This document shows positions 1 to 6,913 of a stretch of 49,064 bases of DNA, one piece after another. A program made the position numbers and the translations under genes. Every line of letters starts with the position of its first letter. Position 1 is the first letter of the stretch. The stretch lies in NCBI GenBank assembly GCA_964580105.1, contig CAZOJJ010000020.1, positions 1 to 49,064 on the forward strand, in the 5' to 3' direction. Source of the stretch: CAZOJJ01 sp964580105. Lineage in GTDB: Bacteria > Bacteroidota > Rhodothermia > Rhodothermales > Rubricoccaceae. The notes under the pieces are model-generated. The model did no database searches. It was not told where the DNA came from and worked only from the letters and a program-made list of their open reading frames with translations.

Positions 1-1482
1 ACCGGAACGACCGGAACCGGAACGACCGGAACGGCGGGTCCGCTCACCCTCGCCTTCGCCGTGCCGGACCACCCGTGGGTGGACAGTGCCGACGGCGCCG
101 CCGTGCGGGTGGCGATGACCGTAGGCGCGCGGGCGGCCGACTTCGACCCCGAGGCGGGGCGCCTGGCCGTCGTCGTGGAGGAGACGCCGGGCGCGGACGC
201 CGCCGAGGTCGAGCTGGTGGAGACGACGGGCCGGATCCACGCCGACCTGACCGTGGGCGTGAACGTGACCGAGGCCGAGCCGCTGAAGGCCAATGCCGAC
301 TTGAGCAACCGAGGTTTTGAGCTTGGCGGGGCAGGGTTCATCGTCACGCCGGAGGAAGCCGAGTCGCTCGGCCTCGGGCGGATCGAGGGGCTGGAGCGGC
401 ACATCCGGCCGTACCTCAACGGGCGTGATCTCATGCAGACGCCGCGCGGCGTGCTCGTGATCGACCTGTTCGGCCTGACGGCCGACGAGGCGCGCGAGCG
501 GTTCCCCGAGGTCTACGAGCACGTCCTCCGCACCGTCAAGCCCGAGCGCGAGAAGAACCGCAGCCAGACCCTCCGAGATAACTGGTGGCTCCATCGGCGT
601 CTCCGCGAAGAACTGCGGTCGGCGCTCGCCGGGCTTCCGCGCTACATCGCCACCGTCGAGACCTCGAAGCACCGCGTGTTCGTGTTCCTCGATGCGAGCA
701 TCCTCCCGGACAACATGCTCATCGTCATCGCCCTCGACGACGCCTACCACCTCGGCGTGCTCTCCAGCCGCGTCCACGTCGAGTGGGCGCTCGCGGCGGG
801 CGGGACGCTGGAAGATCGGCCGCGCTACAACAAGACGAGGTGCTTCGAGCCGTTCCCGTTCCCGGCCGCCACGCCGGAGCAGCGGGAGAAAATCCGCCGG
901 CTGGGCGAGGCCCTCGACGCGCACCGCAAGGCCCGGCAGGCGGCCCACCCCGGCCTCACGCTGACCGCGCTCTACAACGCCGTCGAGGCCCTCCGCGCGG
1001 GCCGCGAGCCCGCCGGCCGGGACGCCGAAGCCGCCCGCCTCGGCCTCGCCCACACCCTCCTCGACCTCCACCGCCGCCTCGACCGCGCCGTCCTCGACGC
1101 CTACGGCTGGGCCGACCTCGACGCCGAGGCGCGCACGTTCCCGGCGGCCGTGCTCGAACGGCTCGTCGCGCTCAACCGCGCCCGGCGCGAGGAGGAGGAG
1201 GCCGGGCGCGTGCGCTACCTGCGCCCGGCGTTCCAGGCGCCCGGCGCACCCGTGCAGGCCGGGCTGGGCCTCGCCGCGCCCGCCCGCGCGCCCGAGCCGG
1301 AGGCCCCCCGCCGCCCGTGGCCCGACACGTTCGCCGGGCGCATCGCGGCCGTCCGCCAGGCCGCCGAGGCGGGCGCGGTCACGGTGGACGCGCTGGTGGC
1401 CCGCTTCGAGGGCGCCTCGCGCGAGGCCGTCGCCGAGGCGCTCGGCGCCCTGGCCGACCGGGGGCTCGTCGCGGGCGGGTGA
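1..1482 (+). CDS. MmeI-like DNA methyltransferase/restriction enzyme, C-terminal part (5' end outside window)
   Basis: The frame is open from base 1, so the gene begins before the window and the GTG at 61 is not taken as its start; 493 residues are visible. It resembles the target-recognition and tail region of MmeI-family (type IIG/IIL) enzymes, single chains that both methylate and cut DNA. Landmarks counted from base 1 are NGRDL near residue 140 followed by VIDLFGL, DDAYHLGVLSSRVHVEWA near 245, and YNKTRCFEPFPFP near 276. These are typical of the segment after the catalytic methylase. The SAM-binding, NPPY and nuclease motifs are not visible and should lie upstream. The last ~200 residues are Arg/Ala/Glu-rich and look helical, ending in a small winged-helix-like segment (VDALVARFEGASREAVAEAL). 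The first 33 bases hold tandem ACCGGAACG-type repeats. Family is fairly secure; activity and specificity cannot be judged. Confidence 0.8.
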   Translation, partial: TGTTGTGTTGTAGPLTLAFAVPDHPWVDSADGAAVRVAMTVGARAADFDPEAGRLAVVVEETPGADAAEVELVETTGRIHADLTVGVNVTEAEPLKANADLSNRGFELGGAGFIVTPEEAESLGLGRIEGLERHIRPYLNGRDLMQTPRGVLVIDLFGLTADEARERFPEVYEHVLRTVKPEREKNRSQTLRDNWWLHRRLREELRSALAGLPRYIATVETSKHRVFVFLDASILPDNMLIVIALDDAYHLGVLSSRVHVEWALAAGGTLEDRPRYNKTRCFEPFPFPAATPEQREKIRRLGEALDAHRKARQAAHPGLTLTALYNAVEALRAGREPAGRDAEAARLGLAHTLLDLHRRLDRAVLDAYGWADLDAEARTFPAAVLERLVALNRARREEEEAGRVRYLRPAFQAPGAPVQAGLGLAAPARAPEPEAPRRPWPDTFAGRIAAVRQAAEAGAVTVDALVARFEGASREAVAEALGALADRGLVAGG

Positions 1483-1824
1483 GCGCACGGGGCTCATCCC
1501 GGCCGGCGCGGGGTCGCCGTCCCGGCCGGTGAACTCCGCAGACTCATACGACGCACACTTTGCGAGGAGCGGCGCGGCCCGTATCCTTCGGCGCGCGTCT
1601 GCCCGGCCCCGGGCCCGGCCCCGAGGAATCTCTGCCAGTGGGGAAGCTGGGGGGTCAGGGCCGTGGCCCCGGCGGGCGTGCGAAGCGGGACCCGGTGACG
1701 CCCCGGTTGCGCCACCCTGCCGGGTGTGCGGTGCTGCTCCTCCCGCACGACGGGCAGCACCGCCCCCGGGTCCCGCGCCCGTCGTGCGGCCGACGGCGGG
1801 GCGGCGGGTTGCCGTGCCGCGTCG
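1483..1824. other. 342-bp intergenic region with nested inverted repeats
   Basis: No convincing gene lies between these convergent neighbours. The region holds nested perfect inverted repeats. The outer pair is GCGGGACCCGG at 1685-1695 with CCGGGTCCCGC at 1766-1776. The inner pair is GGTGCTGC at 1730-1737 with GCAGCACC at 1754-1761. The structure begins 49 bases past the end of the minus-strand Rieske gene and may be its transcription terminator or a structured 3' region. There is no T-tract, so a classical intrinsic terminator is not shown. Confidence 0.4.
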
Positions 1825-2718
1825 TCAGGCGGGGCGGGGGCGCACCTCCACCTGCCCGCCGCGCACGCGCACGTCGAAGGCCGGCTGGCGGTGGACGCTC
1901 GGGCCGTGGACGATGGCCCCGTCGCGGAGGTCGAAGACGGAGTCGTGCCACGGGCAGCGGACGGTGCAGCGGCCGTCGTCGCAGCCCTCGACCGTGCCCT
2001 CGTCGAGGGGGCCGCCGGCGTGGGCGCACGTGGCCGCGAGGGCGTGGAGGGCCTCGCCGTTGCGGTAGAGCAGGACGGGTTCGCCGTCGTACTCGGCGCG
2101 CGTGGGCGTCCGCTCGGGCAGGTCGGCCTCGGGCAGCACGGCCTGCCAGTCGCCGCCGTCGAACGAGGGGCTGTGGTCGGCGCCGACTTTGTGGGTGTAG
2201 ACGAGGTGGCCGCCGAGCCACGCCGAGGCGCCGGAGAGGGCGAGGGCGCCGAGGGAGAGCGCCACGCCGCGCCCGCGCCGCCCACGCCGCCGCTCGCGCA
2301 GCGAGAGGGCGTAGAGCACGACGTTGAGGTCGTTGAGCGCGGCGTGGAGCGTGGCCGCCTTGATGGCCGGCCGGGGCGCCGTCGAGTAGTCGGCCAGCCC
2401 GGCGAGGACGGTCGGCACGGCGGCGGCGGTGCCGAGGGCGGCGAGGGCGTCGCCGGCCCAGCGGGCGCGGCGGTCCCCGCCCGCGAGGGCGGCCACGTCG
2501 AAGACGGCCCCGGCCGCCCACGCCCCGATGACGACGTCCGTGAGGACGGCGTGGAGCGGGTGGCCGAGCCACGTCCCGTGGAGGAGGTCGGCCAGCTTCC
2601 GCGAGGGTTTGCCGCCCCGGAGGACGAGGGCGTGGAGGCCGCGGGCGAGCGCCTCGCCGCGCTCCTGGAGAGCCGGGGTGGCATCGAGGGCCCGCTCGGC
2701 GTAGGTCGTGAGAGGCAT
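1825..2718 (-). CDS. DUF2231 membrane domain fused to Rieske [2Fe-2S] domain
   Basis: A 297-residue protein. The N-terminal half (about 40-170) has the DUF2231 pattern of short hydrophobic helices (HPLHAVLTDVVIGAW, WLGGHLVY). The C-terminal part (about 190-297) is a Rieske ferredoxin-like domain with both cluster-binding pairs, C231-x-H233 and C255-x2-H258 (CPWHDSVFDL). It probably passes electrons at the inner membrane; the partner is unknown. The ATG at 2718 is chosen because it directly precedes the conserved-looking MPLTTYAERAL; reading further upstream runs into the promoter region of the divergent copper operon. It is transcribed away from that operon with about 130 bp between the starts. 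The domain fusion is recurrent in Rhodothermota and actinobacteria (general knowledge). Confidence 0.85.
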   Translation of the reverse strand: MPLTTYAERALDATPALQERGEALARGLHALVLRGGKPSRKLADLLHGTWLGHPLHAVLTDVVIGAWAAGAVFDVAALAGGDRRARWAGDALAALGTAAAVPTVLAGLADYSTAPRPAIKAATLHAALNDLNVVLYALSLRERRRGRRGRGVALSLGALALSGASAWLGGHLVYTHKVGADHSPSFDGGDWQAVLPEADLPERTPTRAEYDGEPVLLYRNGEALHALAATCAHAGGPLDEGTVEGCDDGRCTVRCPWHDSVFDLRDGAIVHGPSVHRQPAFDVRVRGGQVEVRPRPA

Positions 2719-2816
2719 GGATAGAGGGGCGTTGGAGAAGGGCAGGGGGGAGAACGGCCGGCCCCCGTGGAGGATTCCCGCGCTCGGATTTCCGGCGCGG
2801 CGTGCGTGCGCGTTCG

Positions 2817-2824
2817 TAGCTTCC
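2817..2824 (+). promoter_or_regulatory. Candidate -7-like promoter element of the copper operon
   Basis: TAGCTTCC lies 22 bases before the GTG start at 2847. It partly matches the Bacteroidota -7 consensus TAnnTTTG and recurs almost identically before 18472 and before tRNA-Leu. No good -33 TTTG is seen at the expected distance. Confidence 0.3.
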
Positions 2825-2846
2825 GGCCGAGAGAGATATCCGGATC

Positions 2847-3565
2847 GTGGACCGCCCGCGCCCATACCGCCCGCTCGTCGCCCTGCTGGCGCTGCTGCTC
2901 GTGGCCGCCGCCGGGATCGTCGTGCCTCGCGGCGAGGCCGTGGCGAGCCCGGAGGGGATGCACGCCTGCTGCGCGCATCACGCCGCCGGTGCTCCCTGCC
3001 CGATGGCGTCCGACGGCCCCTCCACGCACCACGGGACGCCGCACCACGGGACGCCGCACCACGGGANNNNNNNNNNNNNNNNNNNNNNNNNNNNNNNNNN
3101 NNNNNNNNNNNNNNNNNNNNNNNNNNNNNNNNNNNNNNNNNNNNNNNNNNNNNNNNNNNNNNNNNNGACGGCCCCTCCACGCACCACGGGACGCCGCACC
3201 ACGGGACGCCGCACCACGGGATGCCGCACCACGGGACGCCGCACCACGGGACGCCGCAGGACCGGCACGGTCACGACGGGATGCGGCACGAGGCCCCGCC
3301 CGCCGACGAGGCCCCGCCCGCCGACGAGGCCCCGCCCGCCGACGAGGCCCCGCCCGGCGGGACGATGACCTGCTGCGCGTTCGACTCCGGCGTGCCGCAG
3401 CCGGCGGCCGTCGTGCCGACGGCCCCGGTCAAAGAGGCCCCCGCGGCCGTCGTTGCGCGCCCGGTGCTCCCGCGTGCAGCGTCGGCGTCGCCGCGCGAAC
3501 GGAACACGGGCCCACTCCCGCCATCCCTGCGGGCGCACCTCGTCTTTTCGGTGCTGCTGATCTGA
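2847..3565 (+). CDS. Secreted His/Cys-rich repeat protein, putative metal binder (interrupted by assembly gap)
   Basis: First gene of the copper operon. The GTG at 2847 opens a signal-peptide-like stretch (RPLVALLALLLVAAAGIVV) followed by Cys/His clusters (CCAHH) and tandem HHGTP repeats. After the N gap the same repeats continue in a different nominal frame, then come HGHDGMRHE, three and a half APPADE repeats, and MTCC. The frame change is caused by the arbitrary 100-N gap. The 55 bases before the gap (3012-3066) are identical to the 55 bases after it (3167-3221), and joining them restores one frame of 187 residues. The His, Met and Cys content and the operon position suggest periplasmic copper binding, which is inference; I do not recognise a named family. 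Copy number of the repeat inside the gap is unknown. Confidence 0.6.
3012..3256 (+). repeat. 15-bp tandem repeat (HHGTP units) on both sides of the gap
   Basis: The unit CACCACGGGACGCCG occurs at 3027-3041, 3042-3056 and partly 3057-3066, then five times at 3182-3256, the third right-hand copy having ATGCCG instead of ACGCCG. An 18-bp unit GAGGCCCCGCCCGCCGAC follows at 3290-3343 (three copies plus a partial one). Confidence 0.9.
3067..3166. other. Scaffold gap of exactly 100 N
   Basis: A round-number gap inside the His-rich gene. The flanking 55 bases are the same on both sides and abut the gap exactly. This is the pattern left when contigs from a de Bruijn assembly overlap by one k-mer (k=55) and are joined by read pairs. 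The true gap may therefore be zero or negative, or it may hide extra repeat units. Confidence 0.9.
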
Positions 3566-3629
3566 TCCGCCGGCCGGCTCGTCCGGGACCGACGCCCCGC
3601 GTCGCGTCCGTGCCGTCCACCCATAGCGG

Positions 3630-4970
3630 ATGTGCAGCATCATGGTTTCCTCCCGCGCAGCGCGTCGCGCGCTGCCGGCCTGCGCGCTTCTCCTGACGGC
3701 CATCGCCGCCCGCGCCCAGGCCCCCGACACCACCGCCCTCCGCCTCGACGCCCTCCTCGCCGAGGTCGCCGAGGCGAGCCCGGCGCTGCGGGCCGCCCGC
3801 CTGGAGGCGGCGGCGATGGCGCAGGTCGGCGCCCAGGTCGGCGCCCTGCCGGACCCCCTCGCCTCCCTCACCGTCGTTCCGTACCCCCTCGTCACGGCCG
3901 ACGGCCCGCAGCGGAGCCTGTGGCGCGTCGAGCAGACGCTGCCGTGGCCGGGCACGCTCGCCCTCCGCGCACGGGCGGCCGACTACGCCGCCGAGGCGGC
4001 CGGGCACGAGGCCGACGCCCTCGCGCTCGACCTCGCCCTCCAGGTCAAGCAGGCGTACTACGAGCTCTACCGGCTGCAACGCACCGACGCGCTCGTTCGC
4101 CGGTTCGAGGCGCGCCTCGGCGCCTTCGCCGAGGCCGCCGCGGTGCGCTACGAGGTGGGGCGGGGGCCGCAGGGGGCCATCCTGCAAGTCCAGCTCGCCC
4201 GCGACGAGCTGGCCGAGCGGCGGCTGATGCTCGACCGCCAGCGGGAGACGGCCCTCCGCACGCTCGCCCGGCTGACCAACCGCACGGACCTCCTCCGCGC
4301 CGAGGTCGTCGCGCTGGCGCCGCCGCTGCCCGAGGACGAGGCGGCCCTGCGCGACCTCGCCCGCCGCCTCCGCCCGGAGCTCCGGGCGCTCGACGCCGCC
4401 GAGGCGCGGGCGGAGACGGAGGTGGCCCTCGCCGAGAAGGCGTTCTACCCCGACCTCGGCGTGGGCCTCCTGTTCACGGACATGCCGCCGGGTGCGACCG
4501 CGCACGCGGACATGGGGACGGGCGCGCGGATCGCGGCCGGGGTGGGGGTCCTGGTCTCGGCGCGGATCCCCCTCCAGCGCGGGCGGCTCCACGCGCAGCG
4601 GGCAGAGGCCCGCCTCCGCCGGGCGCAGGTCGCCGCCCGCCGCGAGGCGCTGGAGGTGGAGATCGAAACCCGGCTCGCCGACCTCCTCTACGCCGCGCGC
4701 CGCGAAGCCGAGACGATGGCGCTCTACCGCGACCGCCTCCTCCCGCAGGCCGCCACCACCGTCGAGTCCGTCCTCGCCGCCTACACGACGGGGCAGGCGG
4801 ACTACCTCGCCCTCCTCGACGCCGAGCGCGCGCGCTTCCAGCTCCAGGTGGGCTACGAAGACGCGCTCGGCCGCTACCTCGCTACGACCGCCGCCCTCGA
4901 ACGCGCCCTCGGCACGGCCTCGCTGTCCGATGCGCCCCTCGCCACCCCTTCAACCGCGGACGCCCGATGA
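3630..4970 (+). CDS. TolC-family outer membrane channel (CusC/CzcC-like)
   Basis: A 446-residue outer-membrane efflux protein. The N terminus is a signal peptide (ALPACALLLTAIAARAQ). Two OEP-type repeats follow, rich in Ala, Leu, Glu and Arg and predicted as long coiled helices, with typical phrases such as PDPLASLTV, VEQTLPWPG, LALQVKQAYYELYRLQ and AEKAFYPDLGVGL. It should form the trimeric channel through which the CusBA complex expels metal from the periplasm. The ATG at 3630 is given; the ATG at 3642 is equally plausible and gives a tidier signal peptide. The stop overlaps the next start in ATGA, so the channel and adaptor are probably translationally coupled. Family identity is firm; metal specificity comes from the neighbours. 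Confidence 0.88.
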   Translation: MCSIMVSSRAARRALPACALLLTAIAARAQAPDTTALRLDALLAEVAEASPALRAARLEAAAMAQVGAQVGALPDPLASLTVVPYPLVTADGPQRSLWRVEQTLPWPGTLALRARAADYAAEAAGHEADALALDLALQVKQAYYELYRLQRTDALVRRFEARLGAFAEAAAVRYEVGRGPQGAILQVQLARDELAERRLMLDRQRETALRTLARLTNRTDLLRAEVVALAPPLPEDEAALRDLARRLRPELRALDAAEARAETEVALAEKAFYPDLGVGLLFTDMPPGATAHADMGTGARIAAGVGVLVSARIPLQRGRLHAQRAEARLRRAQVAARREALEVEIETRLADLLYAARREAETMALYRDRLLPQAATTVESVLAAYTTGQADYLALLDAERARFQLQVGYEDALGRYLATTAALERALGTASLSDAPLATPSTADAR

Positions 4971-6346
4971 ACGCGCCCTCTGCCACCGAGCCCGCCGTGC
5001 GGGCCGCCGACCCGAAGCAGGAGCCGGTCGCTCCATCCCCACGCCGGCACCGTGCCGGGGCCGTCGCGGGTGTGCTCCTTCTGCTCGCCGCCGTCCTGGT
5101 CTGGGCGCTCGTGCGCGGTGACGCCGCCGACCCCCCGGCCGAGGCGCCGCCGGCCGCCGCGCCCGCGGCCGGCGGCCTCGCCGCCGCCGACCGCAACGGC
5201 GACGGCATCGTGTACCAGTCGGGGATGCACCCGTGGATCGTCGAGGACGCGCCGGGTACCTGCCCCATCTGCGGGATGGACCTCCAGCCCGTCCCCGTCT
5301 CCGGCGCCGCGCCGGGCACCGTCGAGATCGACCCCGTCACGCTCCAGAACATCGGCGTGCGGACGGCGCCGGTCGAGACGCGGGCGCTGGAGCGCGAGCT
5401 CCGGGCCACGGGCACCTTCGAGGCGCGTGACGCCGCCCGGACGGTCGTCACCCTCAAGGTGGGCGGCTGGGTCGAGGACCTCCACGTCAACGTCGAGGGG
5501 CAGCGCGTCCGGCGCGGGCAGCCGCTCCTGGCGCTCTACGCGCCCGACCTCGTGGCGACGCAGCAGGAGTACCTCCTCGCCCTCCGCAACCGCGAACTCC
5601 TCGGCGGCGGCGAGGCGGCCGACCGCCTCGTCGAGGCCGCCCGCACGCGCCTCCGCCTCTACGACGTCTCCAGCGAGCAGGTCGCCCGTCTGGAATCCAC
5701 CGGCGAGGTGCAGCGGACGCTGACCCTCTACGCCCCCGCCTCGGGCACCGTCACGAACAAGACGGTGGTGGAGGGGATGCAGGCGATGCCCGGGCAGCCG
5801 CTCATGGAGATCGTGGACCTCGGGCAGCTCTGGCTCCAGGTGGCCGTGCCCGAGCACGACCTCGGATGGGTCCGGCCCGGCACCCGCGCCGTCGTGCGCC
5901 TCCCGAGCGAGCCCGGCGCCGAACTCACCGGCCGCGTGGACTACGTCTACGACACGATGGATCCGGCGACGCGCACGGCCGACGCCCGCGTGACGGTGCC
6001 CAACCCCGGCGGCCGGATCAAACCGGGCATGTACGCGACGGTCACCCTCCTCGACGCGCCGGGTGAACCGCGCCTGGCGGTGCCGAGCGAGGCCGTCCTC
6101 CGCACGGGCGACGAGGCGGTCGTGATCGTGGCGCTCGGCGGCGGCCGGTTCCGCCCCCAGCCCGTCGTGCCCGGCGAAGAGTCGGGCGGCTACGTCCAGG
6201 TCCTCGACGGCCTCGCGGGCGGCGAGCAGGTCGTCACGAGTGCCCAGTTCCTCATCGACTCCGAGGCCCGCCTCGCCGCCGCCGTCGGCGCCATGGCCGG
6301 CAGCAACGGGGCTCCAGACGTCGAGCACAGCCCGATGAACCATTAA
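4967..6346 (+). CDS. cusB: Efflux RND periplasmic adaptor with heavy-metal-binding domain (CusB-like)
   Basis: A 459-residue membrane fusion protein. One N-terminal membrane anchor (AGAVAGVLLLLAAVLVWALV, about 30-50) is followed by a heavy-metal-binding domain at about 80-110 with MHP and CPICGMDL, a motif common on CusB-type adaptors in Bacteroidota. Barrel-sandwich and helical hairpin regions follow (VKVGGWVEDL-like lipoyl half, LALYAPDLVATQQEYLLAL), then a beta-barrel (YVYDTMDPATRTADARVTV) and a membrane-proximal domain. It bridges the CusA pump and the TolC channel and may hand copper to the pump through its Met and Cys residues. Its start overlaps the upstream stop by ATGA. Cu/Ag specificity is inferred from the HMBD domain and CusA; the class itself is secure. 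Confidence 0.9.
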   Translation: MNAPSATEPAVRAADPKQEPVAPSPRRHRAGAVAGVLLLLAAVLVWALVRGDAADPPAEAPPAAAPAAGGLAAADRNGDGIVYQSGMHPWIVEDAPGTCPICGMDLQPVPVSGAAPGTVEIDPVTLQNIGVRTAPVETRALERELRATGTFEARDAARTVVTLKVGGWVEDLHVNVEGQRVRRGQPLLALYAPDLVATQQEYLLALRNRELLGGGEAADRLVEAARTRLRLYDVSSEQVARLESTGEVQRTLTLYAPASGTVTNKTVVEGMQAMPGQPLMEIVDLGQLWLQVAVPEHDLGWVRPGTRAVVRLPSEPGAELTGRVDYVYDTMDPATRTADARVTVPNPGGRIKPGMYATVTLLDAPGEPRLAVPSEAVLRTGDEAVVIVALGGGRFRPQPVVPGEESGGYVQVLDGLAGGEQVVTSAQFLIDSEARLAAAVGAMAGSNGAPDVEHSPMNH

Positions 6347-6377
6347 CCCTCTCCATGAACCAGGAACTCTCTTCGCC

Positions 6378-6911
6378 ATGCGCTTCCTCCTTGTCCCCCT
6401 CCTCGTCATCGCCACGTCCGCCTCGATCCGTGCCCAGCACGACGACCACCGCCACCACCCTGCGCCGTCGGCCTACGCGGCCGACACCGCCCGCGCCATC
6501 AAAGCGCTCGCGCCCGACGAGGTCGCCGGGCTGCTGGAGGGACGGGGGATGGGCCTCGCCCGCGCCGCCGAGCTCAACGGCTATCCCGGCCCCCTCCACG
6601 TTCTGGAACTGGCCGACGACCTCGGGCTCACCGAGGCGCAGCGGGAGGCCGTCGAAGCCATCCGGGCGGCGATGCTGGAGGAGGCCCGCGCTCTCGGCGC
6701 GCAGGTCGTCGAGATCGAGCGTCACCTCGACGCCCTCTTCGCGGAGGGCCGTGCCACGGACGAGGCCATCGACCGGATGACGGCCCACCTCGGGCAGGTG
6801 CAGGGCCGCCTCCGCGCCGCGCACCTCCGGGCGCACGTCGTCACGCGCGAGGCGCTCACGGCCGAGCAGGTGGCCCGGTACGGCCGCCTCCGCGGCTACA
6901 CGGCCGACTGA
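6378..6911 (+). CDS. Spy/CpxP-like periplasmic protein with LTxxQ motif
   Basis: A 177-residue secreted protein. The signal peptide (FLLVPLLVIATSASIRAQ) is followed by a His-rich start to the mature protein (HDDHRHH), then an all-helical body. The motif LGLTEAQREAV at 82-92 matches the LTxxQ signature of the Spy/CpxP/CnrX-type superfamily of periplasmic chaperones and metal sensors. It sits between adaptor and pump and begins 31 bases after the adaptor, two bases before the pump gene, so it belongs to the operon. It could bind copper through its N-terminal histidines or protect periplasmic proteins during copper stress; neither can be told from sequence. No partner sigma factor or anti-sigma gene is nearby, which argues against a CnrX-type sensor role. 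Confidence 0.75.
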   Translation: MRFLLVPLLVIATSASIRAQHDDHRHHPAPSAYAADTARAIKALAPDEVAGLLEGRGMGLARAAELNGYPGPLHVLELADDLGLTEAQREAVEAIRAAMLEEARALGAQVVEIERHLDALFAEGRATDEAIDRMTAHLGQVQGRLRAAHLRAHVVTREALTAEQVARYGRLRGYTAD

Positions 6912-6913
6912 CC

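Noticed and set aside
1600..1700. Possible cobalamin riboswitch (GCCAGTGGGGAAG-like string at about 1634-1646)
   Set aside because: The conserved core and B12-box order could not be matched on either strand, and no B12 or cobalt gene lies downstream.
1494..3062. Long minus-strand open frame running across the Rieske gene
   Set aside because: It is an out-of-frame shadow: Pro/Arg/Ser-rich with no domain, while the alternative frame encodes a clear DUF2231-Rieske protein.
3182..3343. CRISPR-like array (regular short repeats)
   Set aside because: Repeats are directly adjacent without spacers and encode HHGTP and APPADE in frame; no cas genes.
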